Shown in pieces: positions 14,701-26,700 of a DNA stretch of 64,000 bases. The position numbers were made by a program, and so were the translations under genes. A model generated the notes under the pieces. The model was not told the DNA's origin. It was given only the letters and a program-made list of their open reading frames with translations, and searched no databases. Position 1 is the first letter of the stretch. The number at the start of each line of letters is the position of its first letter. Source of the stretch: Paragonimus skrjabini miyazakii (taxonomy: Eukaryota > Platyhelminthes > Trematoda > Plagiorchiida > Troglotrematidae); assembly GCA_014338405.1 (NCBI GenBank), contig JTDE01000132.1:147157-211156 (forward strand), in the 5' to 3' direction.

Positions 14701-17700
14701 ACTTAGTTCTACTTATTCCTAAACTGACCAAATAAGGTAACAGTGCTTCTTTTCCATTGATGCCACTTGTGGCAGATCACGGGATTATTTATGAGGTTTG
14801 CTACAATCATACTAACTATATAGGCTGGGTTCTATGAGTGGATAATTCACTGACTGAACAAAAGTCAGTATTTATCAGTTAAAGCGTAAAGTCTACAATT
14901 AATTTGCTGTTCCTTGAAACGGGGATGAGATAAATTCATTGAATTTGCTAGCTATTCATACTATTATCTCTGTACAGTTCAGTAAGAAGTTTGCACAATG
15001 CCGGAACAATGTTTGTGGGCCGAAGTCCTGTCGTGAATGTTGTCAGTTCAATGGACTGAAAGGCATATTAATTTGTTTCGATGTATGGCAAAACAGATCA
15101 AGTGTGTCCAACACAATATTACTACTAAATACTCCACGGATTCCGAATCCGATAAAAGTCCTTCCTGACAATAAACATGTTTCACCCTTGTTAGAGGCCA
15201 CCAACTAGAAAATGAACTATCTGCTATACCTAACATAACTGTTGATAGGAGTCACTTTTGGACAAATCATTTACCATTAAGTTTCATAGGAGGTTAACAG
15301 TTGATGAACTGATCATGTCGGATATGAGGTGGTTAGTGCACATTTCAGCAGGTCAGTCACAAACAAAATACAGCCCTCAGCCTGGTGAAGAATATGTACT
15401 GTTGACAAAATCCGGCTTGTGTAAAACTGTAGTTCGACTCATCGTCTAACAAGACGAAGACATACATCTTCAATTTGAATGAGGAGACGACAGTTTGTTG
15501 ACGCTCAGTCGACCGCCCTATTTTTTGATAAATGAAAAAATCTTAATACTTACCAAGCAAGTGGGGAAACGTATGCTATTGGGAAATTCACAAAGAAGTT
15601 AATTTTAACACAGTTTATCGATCCCGGTTGAATTGATTTTCAGCATCAAGTACAACACACACCTCTTTTAAAGCGAATGACGATGTTTGAATTTTGTGAG
15701 TTATCTCATCAGATTCACTGAATTGCCCTTTCGTTTTGCTTGATTTTGCTTAGCTACTGTTTATCAACTGATGGAAGCATGTGTAAAAACCGAAGTCTAC
15801 TCAGAAAAGTTTAATCAATAAGTGAACATAATCGCTGAGTGAGATGCAGCACTTCAGGAAAGATAAACAGAACAGACCTTATTCAACTACTGAACCAGCT
15901 TGCGTGTTTTGTCGTTAGTTGTCTTAGAAACCACCAGCTCATGAAACAATTTCTCTATCGGACCATGCTTATCGGACAAATGGGAATTGTTGCCTAAACC
16001 GCGCAACACTTTTCAACGGTTCGGTTCTCAAGTGAACCGCGATGTTTCATTTTCAACTAAACAGAGTACGAGTTGGTCAATCAGGGTGTTGATAATGGGA
16101 ACGTGAAAAGAGAAACTGACAGAATTTGGAAGAAAATTACAATTCTTGCAGTTCAAACGCACTAATAGGAACTCAAAAGTTTCATTTCGACTCCAACAAG
16201 TGAACAGATATCGGTTTAAGACTCAAGACACTGTTCCTTTACCTGACTTGGGTTGCCCAGTCCAGCGGATGTGCTGATCTATTGGTCGTGTGTAACCAGT
16301 AAATACAGTGGGTTTAAATCGAAACTTTTTATGATGATCATTTCAAAACAGCTGAGTGAACATGAATCCAAATATAAAGGTGGGTTTTGCCCCGTAGTTT
16401 CACCAGTAAGCAGCGGATTCAGCGCACTCCACTATTTCAATATGCAAGTTTGGGTAAAACCAACTGTGGCGCTGCACGACCTGTGCGGAAAGCTGGAATT
16501 CAGCTCTTCGCACAGGATGGCACCGGATTCCCACACTTTTGTGTTATACCTTCTAGTAATCAGTTCACCAAGTGGCCTTCATTAAATGCCATTATTGCCC
16601 AGCCTACCGATTTTTGTTTGGTTATTGCCTCGTCTGATTTTATGGTGCAGCTCGTGCATTGCTCAAGTTTGAACAAAATATGACAAACACAGTCAGGTTT
16701 GGTGTTTGTGAGTTACTACCATAATATGGGGTTTGCTATTTCTCAATAAACTCCGCTGCATATAGCCACTTTGGTAGGCGGTAATTGCCTAGCAAGTATG
16801 TTTTTAACTCTTTATATATTGCCTTAAAATTTGAAAATTTTATATGTGGAAACGCTTGCAGTTTCGTACGCGTTGAGCTGATTCAGTCTCAGTGACCACA
16901 AAGACGTTTAGGTCAACTGCTCGAGCATGTCAGGACAAATATACACTACAGTGAAGCAAACCGAATATTTATCTACCGTGAAATTAAACAACTTTCACGT
17001 GTAAGGTTACAGTTAATCTAATTGTTCTTTTCAAGCACATAACTACGTGTAATCAAGCAGAATAGCGATGGTTGTAACCACGAGTAAGTGATGATGATTA
17101 GATAGACGGCCGCTTTCGTCCAGCCTCATGCGAATAATTTTTACGGACATTTCAAATGCAATGATATATTAACTCCTGATGACCAAATGATGCACCAGTA
17201 TGTATAGAGGAAATTACACTTAGTGTAACCGAGATCAGTGCACCTTATGTAAGGTGTGAATCTTTGAGACATGTGAGCTATTTACTACTGACCAACACAC
17301 GCATTTTCGTTTAATAAATTTCGAGGGTTTTTTTTGACCACACAACGATAATTATCAAGCCACGAGTACAACGTTTGTTAATGTGAGGTCCACATGATTT
17401 TACTCTTTGAACTGCGTTGATCATTCATACTTTACTAGCACGTAGTACGGAATTTCATTTAATATTGAATTAAATGCTATAACATTGTTATAAATTTTCC
17501 TATTAATCTCTTTTGAATCGAAACTCCACACTTGAGTTTTGCTTTTGTAATATCTCGTCAGTGGTGAATATTCCGGTTTGATTCTACTCCGATGAAACAT
17601 GCATCCACATAAGTGTTTTATTCAGCTTTGCCCACTGAGATTTTCACCTACGTTTATATGGGCAGAATCTTCCAGACATAAATCGCCTGGACATGTAATT

Positions 17701-20700
17701 TTAACCAGACTGACCGTTCCAATCTGATCGGTGAGTCTTTTCTCTCCGAACTTCAAAAATCACATCTGGACCAAGAACACCAACAAGTAGATTACGTAAA
17801 TCAAACTATCTGATTGTTTTATTTTGACCACACCATCTGACTTATGACAACATGAACGCATCGGAATTTGAACGCGCACCTTACATTACCAGATTTAACA
17901 AACTTTTGTGCGTGAATTGCAATTACTCGTGTGTTTTGCCTCAAAGGCGACTGCAATTCACAAAAATGGTTTTCGCTTGTTGCCACTTGAATAAAATATC
18001 ATAAAGACCGGTTCTTCAGGTTTGGCAGGAAGCTGATGACGTGTTTACTTGAAATGTACGTTACAATGAATTTCAATCTGGATAAGAACTTACTGCTTGT
18101 TCATTCAGATATACCTTCAATCGGATGTAGTTTATCGCCTGTTCGAGGATGAGGACATTCATGCACTGCCAATAAACTTCATCAGCATAATTCTCGCTTA
18201 GAAAAGGGTAGTGTTGAAAGCCTCATCTGATTCCAGGAACAAAATACGTCGCTATTTTACAACTTAATGAAGTAACAATTTCCAACTATTCACTGATACT
18301 GAGCCAGAATCAAAAATGTAGTTTCTCAATACGTAACTGTTTCAGGTCGTAACATAAAGTTACGCTTATAACTGTCGACACAGATTGGAATGGTCTGCCA
18401 ACTTGGCGTCAACCGTCTACTGTATACAATGGAACTTTTGGCCTGTTCAGACCGTACCTATCTCGAAGTCAAGTTGTGAATGTAAACTTCAGCCAACGAA
18501 GCATTTCTAAATTTCTGAACGTAATTTAGACCATTCGGACTGCAATCAGATAACCAACAGTTGAGAAAACACATGCTTAAGTTGGTATTGCACCCAACCT
18601 TATTAACTTCAGGGTGTCCGAGATTATATCGAACAATACTGACTGTGAGAATGGCTTCCTTAACTCGGTTTTCCCATTTATTATACAGTCCCACAATTTC
18701 AAAATTTTAATGTATGGATACTAAATTCTTCAAATAATGTTGTCGAATTATTTGTGTTTCGAAGCCATTGAGATTATGAGCATCATCGTCAAACAACCTA
18801 TATTTATTGCAGTAGCAATCAAATATGTCGCAATACGTGCTCTTCATTTCGCTAAACCATGGTATACCATATTCATCGGTTTCTTATGCGGTCAACCAAC
18901 AGTATAAACAACGGTATTGAGTGCTACTGTTTACAGTATTATTTTCACATTGTGTTTAATCAACATAAACGTTTACGAATGCATCCTGTGAACTATAACA
19001 CATTCATGGAATAAGTCCCATCTTAAAATAGATCTTGTCACCTAGACTAAGTTCCCCATGCAAACAACCAATCGCCATTAGTTAATCAACTGAATTAAGT
19101 TTACTTATTTCTGTGTAAAAAGAGAAATCGTCACATGAGAATTCACAGACCTGAGGTTGGATAAAATTATCGAATTTTGCATCCTAATAATCAATGAACC
19201 ACTTAACCATTCGGACGATTCAGCGCTGGACAGCTTATTTACACGCAAAACAGTCACGTGCAACTGTCTTATGTCTGTGCCTTAGTGCCTGTGAATGCAA
19301 ACATGTGTACATAGGTGTGTTCGAATGTCAGATGAATTGTTGAAATAAGTAAACACACATAATCGTAAACAGTAGAGCTGAATTGAAAAGTAGTCGGCAT
19401 TGTTCGAATGAATAACTAGTGGTCGTAAAAATAGGGAACTGTTTGGCACTGTAGTTTTCTATAAAAGAACAGTTATTTATTGAACTTCAACGGCTTACCT
19501 ATTCATATCAAGTTTTAAGATTGGGGTTCTTACTTTTTTTTGAGATATTTGTCTACGTAATGTATAGTTTAAAATCTATCGATCATCCAGTAGTATCATT
19601 TTTCTAAGTAGAATGGGGTTAGGTTTCTGACATAATCTCGCTTCAGTTCAGCAAAACAATATTTTCAAAACTAACAGGTTATTAGTAATGTTATTTATGG
19701 AACTCTCACAGAATGAAGTTTGGTTCGGCTTAGCTTTCGGTTTTACGCACTTTAGTTTCCCAGGTCGTCAACACAAAGTTATAGTGCACAGTTATCCCCG
19801 TTTTGTGTCAATCGAAGGTCGGTAATCGTTGAAAACACTTTTCTCGTATTTCGCTCCTCTTAGAGTTCGGCAATGTTGTATATATTGACAGATGACCTTC
19901 AGCCACGCGTTCGTGAAGCAACCGTGTTGAAGAGTACGTCAGTGGTCTCACATTATGCGCGACCGAATTGTCACATACAAGCACTCGGCTGCAATCGTAG
20001 TTTCCATACGACGATTTATTGGTTGCAATGACTGCAGTGGTCAACACGGTTGCCTCAGCCGGACAAACATGTAGACTACTGACGAGCTGAGAACATAAGA
20101 GTGAAACTCTGGTCTAATATCTTTGTTCACAAGCGGCCTGCTAAAACGTCAGTGGGACAGCAAAGGCTAAAATGAGCTGTGGGTGGTGTTCAGTTTGTAA
20201 GATTCAAAACCGTGTGCTACTCACCAGCTACTGTTGGGCTGTTTACGCCTATGACGAAAACGTTTACATTTATGAACAATGAAAAGCGGTCGCGAAAAAT
20301 ATCATAGGCAGGCTGACTGGACATTGAACGTTTTAATGCATTAAAGTAGCCGGCTGACACAACAGGATGAAGTCGGACACAGTCAGACATACAAAACTGG
20401 ATATGCTGGATGGTCTTTAGGTGTAGCTCTGCCGATGCGTGTTTAGATGTTTAGAGATTTTTTTGCTTAAGTCTATTCTTGGAGCCTTCAACTTCTTAAT
20501 GGTGATCGTGGTGTGTATACATTCATTCAGAACCGAACGGTTCTTTTGGTGGCACATCCCTTGACGTCTGCTATGGAAATTACATCTCTTTTCATATTCA
20601 GGTTACAAGTTTGAAGTACTGATTCATACAAACAAACATATAGAAAGAACGATGTCAGATCATTCTATTCAAACCAGAAGCTGCTGTCTAGTATCCGAAG

Positions 20701-23700
20701 TGGCAGCCTGATACCAAACACACACCCAAATCCAAACGGCAACAATAGAAGGGTTCGTCAGTTGCTTCGCATTTTTCAAGAATGATTCGAGNNNNNNNNN
20801 NNNNNNNNNNNNNNNNNNNNNNNNNNNNNNNNNNNNNNNNNNNNNNNNNNNNNNNNNNNNNNNNNNNNNNNNNNNNNNNNNNNNNNNNNNNATAATTTGT
20901 ACTCTTAAAAGTTGATAATACAACTGTAGAATCGTGTGGGAAAGTTCCAATAACCACATAGTATTCACTTTATTAAAAAGTTAACCACTAATCATGCTAT
21001 TACTTTTATGCATACATGGGTATATTCGACGTAATGGTAAAATGAACTTTCGATAACATGCTCTGTTCATTCTTCCTGTGGCATTTATCATGTAGTGGTT
21101 TGAGCGTCGCGCCAGTCAACTTCTACGTTTGAGGGCGTGACCTAAAGTCGACTCAAATGTTCTGTGTGAGAAACTTCGACTGTTTTTAATTCTGCCTCGC
21201 AGTCTGGTTTCCTGTTCCAATAAACCTCAACCCACATGGTCCAATTTTTGGATAGGCCTTCTTTTGTCCTCTGAATAGCTACAGTCTGATGAAGTTTATG
21301 CTTTTTCACCAGTTTCTGTTAGTAACGGTTGTTCCATCTGATCGTCTTCTGCCCCATTTGCATGAAACAACAAGCGTGAGCGCCAATAGAACAGTTGTGT
21401 CCGATGCAGTGTATGCGTCTCAGGTGAGTCAGCAAATGTTTCGCTTATAATCTTATGTTAACATGTCTATAGATCTAGGAGGTCAGACCTGTGCGAAATG
21501 ACCGATACAGGTGTGAAGTAGTCAATACTAAGGTGCTGCTTATTTCGGGAAACAAAAAGAGAATGAAAATCTCACAACCACGAAATTTCATAAGAAGCAT
21601 TCAGTGTGATAACCTAGTAAAAGAACAGGTGAAAGTGTGTTCGTTTATTTTGGTATATTGACATATACACAAGCCAACTGTTAGTAGAAGCCGGTTATTT
21701 GTCAATAACGTAAAAGGTGCTTGGAAATGCTGGATAACGTAGGATGCTGGGATAACACGCAAAGTACTGCTTAGTATGAGAGAAAAAACAGATTGAGCAT
21801 CTGTATTCGATTATCTACATTGAACGTGATACACTTGTTAAGAATATAAAAAAGCCTGGGTATTTATTGGTTAGCATTACCAATAAAATAATCAGCTCTA
21901 ACTAATCATGCTACGGCAAACTATCAATGTGTATGCGAATAATTTGGAGACAGGGAAATCGTACTGTTTATATCGTTAACGAAGTCCGCTGTCTTACTCG
22001 CCTAGACTGAGCATCATTATCACCGGTTTCTAGAACATTCTTGTTATTCACCCAAATGGACGTCAGTTTAAGCATTACCCTTGAGATGTCCAATTAAGCG
22101 GATCTGTCCTACCTTTGAACAGGGACAGACTTATCGCTTTATTTCCACTGAGGTGACTATATATCATAGTCTCATTGAACCTCTACAGCAAAGTATACTT
22201 CCTATTATCTTGCTTCTAAAAACCTGCCCAGACGACATGCAGGATGTCTATCCTTACTAATATACTTTATACCAACCGTAAGGAATGTCGTTCGGTTAGT
22301 TTCAATGCAGCTTGCTTGCACCGCCTGCTAATGACCACTATTATAGTGGCAGAAAAAACTGTGCAGCGCAGACAGCTAATGAATAGTGTAGCAGATTAAT
22401 GATTTTAGATGAGATCCAACTCTGAAAAGTCAGGGCTTCGGCTGGATTCGAACCAGCGACAGAAACACCATGCCTCAACGCTGATTCATTTCCAGACCCA
22501 TGCTTGGTCGCATTCAAACAGGCCAACTGTTTGTCTACCACCGCCGAAAACTTGTACATTACACCTTCTGCCGCCTTTAGATTGCAGATTATGGAATCCG
22601 AAAAAGCAGGCTTCTCTGCATATAAATTTAACAATCTCACCACGATTGGAGAAAAACCTAGCTCCATAAACAAGTGCATGTATAATTGTCTCATCCTGCC
22701 GAGAGAACTCATCGGATAGACACGTCAAGAGATCTGTAAAGTTCCAGTGAGTCAGTCTGGGAAGTACTTACAGCAGAATTACAGAACTGTCATGACTGTG
22801 TAATTTGGCATCAATATGCCGATTCGCATTATGTCAACTTTTGTTCGTCTAGGCCCTCAACACCCCTAAAATTATATCACACAAAAAGGCAGAGCGTCCA
22901 ATGAGATATCTCTGGAATTTTTATAGTGAACAGAAAATCTTGAATCATGTGGAAGTCGACTATAAGCTAACCCCACGGAAACCACTGTTACTAGCAGTCT
23001 AACATCAGTTCTTCGAGTTACAACTTCATGTGCCTCTTAACAAACATTGTTCGTCGACTTCATGACCGAGTGTTCACAATCAGTGAGCTGTGATGATGCT
23101 CGGTCACCAACATATTGGTATCCGACATTTAGTGTACCAGAAGGATTAATTTGTTCGTTTACTAATAAATGGATTGAGGGTAAAACAACGTTGTGTGCAA
23201 GTTGTAGTACTCAAAGTTCCAACCATCTTGACTGACTTGTCTCAGTAGTGGAGTTCATTTACCCTCATTGTATTAATCATTGTTGTTGACAAATTAATCA
23301 AGTTCAGATTTTAGGCTAGGTAACAGATAAGGTGATGGCTGATTAGTAAGTTGCATCTTTACTTCTCCTCGGAATTTCACAGTGAGCCATCGTTTTGTGT
23401 TCTTTAATTTGCCTGTAACCATTTTGTGTTGTGTATATTGATGCTTCTAGCTATGCTTCTCAATCACAGATGCTTCTAACTCCAGTTCACACGTAACTAT
23501 GAACCATTAGCCCTAGTTTCACTTTGTTCCTTTTGTAATCATTAACAATAGCAAATGAGCTCTGTGTACAAAATTCACTGACAACCATCCATTGATATTT
23601 CTCTGTTCATAGCTAATGAACGAATGTCAACCAAAAAGTTATTAACATAACCACTGAAGCAAACTTAATCGTTGCGAAAAAAGTGTACGATTTTAATATG

Positions 23701-26700
23701 ACGATTGGTACGACTGAAACTCGATTCGATGACTGCTAACATCAACGAAGCTGATCAGATAAAGGTTAAGCCTGAGAGTGAGTTGGTTGACAGGTGAGAG
23801 ATACTTAAAATGGCTATATAATCTATGTATGACCAGGTCGATGTGAATGCTATCATCATCCGATCCCGGCTCAGTAGGTCGACGGTTTGGTGAAACACAG
23901 CGATAAATCTCTAAAAGCTCTATATTCTACTGATTACAGTTCAATATGATAATAAGCTTTCCTCCTCTTTTAGTACCACGTTTTGCATGTAAGCATAGTT
24001 CAACGAAGTGCATCATATTAATTTTTTGATCCAAAACTACAATCTACACTGAGGTGAAGACATTTACCTGACTTTTCATCTGACTAAACTGATCGTCAAA
24101 TGAAATGATTTTATCCAAACAGACAAACATGAGGACTATTTGGCACATGTCAAACGCTTCACTATGAAAACACAGAAAACACACTGTCTAATTGTACTCG
24201 TATAGACTTTCGTCAAGATAAAATATAAATTAACAAAGCAAACAAATCTACTTTCGCCACGCGTTCTGAACAGATTTGAGATTTCGTTACCTGAGTATAC
24301 ATAATATAGGCATTAGATTGTACGCCAAGCTGATCCAATTTGAGTACGACTAGTGGCCAGAAATTATGTTGTGAAATGACTTTGTGCTGCAGCACCATAC
24401 GCCTTTGAGATTCCATCATTTTCCACTTCATGTTCTAGATTCAACCATATCTACATACGGGCCTGATAAAACACTAAGTTCATCAGATGCAGTAGAGGCC
24501 ATGAACCATCATAAGCATGTTGGATAGAAGGGGGAAACAGATTAACGAATGAAGTGAACACGCGATCCGATGCATCAAACCGACCAGGCACAATTTATCT
24601 AAGCTAAACCAGGGTTCGTTAGATGAAAGCGTCAAGTATCTTCATCCCAGCTGAAAGGTATACTCGTCAGTACACGAGAACATTTCACAACAAACGTAAT
24701 GTGCACTCAAACCAAACAATACATTAAAACTTTTAACAAGCAAATTACAAACATCAGAGCATAAAAATTACCTCTTTGCAAGCGAGAATTTGTAATTTAT
24801 TTTGGATGTGTGTGACACAGTTAACCACTTAGAGTAATATGGTTACCATTCACTGAAATCTCAGTTCGATAGATCAGTACTCTACACTTCTCACAGCACA
24901 TATTGCGTATGCTTGAGGTGTGGACACCGTATGTATTCCGCTATGGTCATTATTGTTTCTGATCACATCAGTGGGACTTGGCCAAACCTAGACATCATAC
25001 AAGTGTTTGACCGGCAAGTACAATGTGGTTTAATGAAAATCGCACGTGTATGAGTAGCTCGACAGCTCATCTCAGATGATCGCCTGTCTCATATGCCTGA
25101 TAGACGCTCGATTCCAAGAGGACCCATCATATTGGACTTTAATTTGATTTTTTTAAAACCAGCTAGTCATTGTTGCAAACTACCCATTAGGGCGAACCCA
25201 GAAATGTACGATTGTGATGCACGCTTGCAGGTAAAGGACTGAACAACACAATTAAGGTAACTAGTTCTATTCAAACTTGGCCTCCTTTCTATCAGGCAGT
25301 TTAAGAAATCATGCTTCATAATTTCAATCTACAAGCTTAAGTATAATATTAGTTTCAAATTTACCCGGACGGTTACAGTTAGAAGCTAGATACTTCCACC
25401 AAGTCACAAATGAATAAATATGTAAGTAATCTGATACATCACATACACACATGACCGAGTATTTACAGCGCAAATCTAAAAACGATGAACGAGGTAGTTT
25501 GTACATTGTGATCACTTAATTAAATTTACTGTAAAACCTTTTTCACTCAGCGAACTTCAGTACAATAAATAAATCACTAAAATGACACCTTTCTACCTTT
25601 TAGGTCATAACGGGTAACCTAGGAATGTCTCGGTATGTCAGGATAAGCAGCTGGAAACGTAATTGCGGCTTACATACTCTAGTAACACAGACCCATTCAG
25701 TAGAAAATTTAACGAATTCTGCCTCTGGTAACTTCAGGTTTTCTCTCCTCTGTAGTGACCACATCCTAGTTTTGTACCGCAGAAATCACTTCGGCAACAA
25801 GACTGTTTTGAAATTGTTATTGAAACTTTCCCATGCGTTTTGGTAAACATGTTAACTCTCGTCTTACAAACTACAGTGACGGTTCTGACGGTCTGATGAA
25901 ACGTTTACGTATTGTTTTGGAGTAATGTAGAATTTTTGTCTGAACAGATGCCTGGATAACCACATTTGTTTCGTGTACTTCGTGTCTAGATGGCGTTGAC
26001 AAGGCAAAACACAGTTGTCATGTGTATCTGAACCACCATTGAATGCTATTGATACGAATCTGTTTTTCGCTTTACCGAGCTTGCTGTCAGTGTGTTCGTG
26101 TTCATTCACAACAATGTAGACTCATTTCTCCCATAATGTTGGCAAGCTACTAGAATGCTTGTAACACCGGAAAGGGATTAAAAAATTACCTTCAGATAAG
26201 GAAATCTGACCATAACATACCACTACTTTCAGGGTAAAGTAGATCTCATTCAAAATACGGTTTACTTCAACGGAACAATACACTGTAGAATATCCGCACC
26301 AAATTTAGTGCGAATGAAGTCAAACAGTATGGGCGTCGTGCTTAACATGCTATTGATAAATGGATTGAGAATAACATAACGTTACGAGCAAACTGTAATA
26401 CTCTACGTTTCCACCACCTCAGCTGGCCTTCCTCAAGAGCGTTGTAATCGAAATCCGGTTTCGATCTTCGTATTTTTTTCATGCTAGTCGGGCTAGCCGA
26501 ATGGCTTATCTGGATGTGAAGGCTGCGATCAATTGTGAATGATGTTCAGTTTTGGAATAAACCACACAACTGTTATTGCCACACGAAGGTGTATTTTAAG
26601 CTGTTTGCATTGGTGGCATTACTCGGGTATACGAAGATATAAAGTCCTTATCTCATTGATGCTCTAGTGCTAAATATGTGTTTAAGGTATGTTGAAACTA

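Noticed and set aside
17360..17430. A possible seventh SINE copy at an AATGTGAGGTC match
   Set aside because: Only about 11 bp match the leader; the flanks do not align in order.
20669..20968. Two minus-strand ORFs crossing the N gap
   Set aside because: They exist only because unknown bases are read as open.
22430..22510. A tRNA gene around the B-box at 22444-22454
   Set aside because: No acceptor stem, anticodon arm or A-box at a workable distance.
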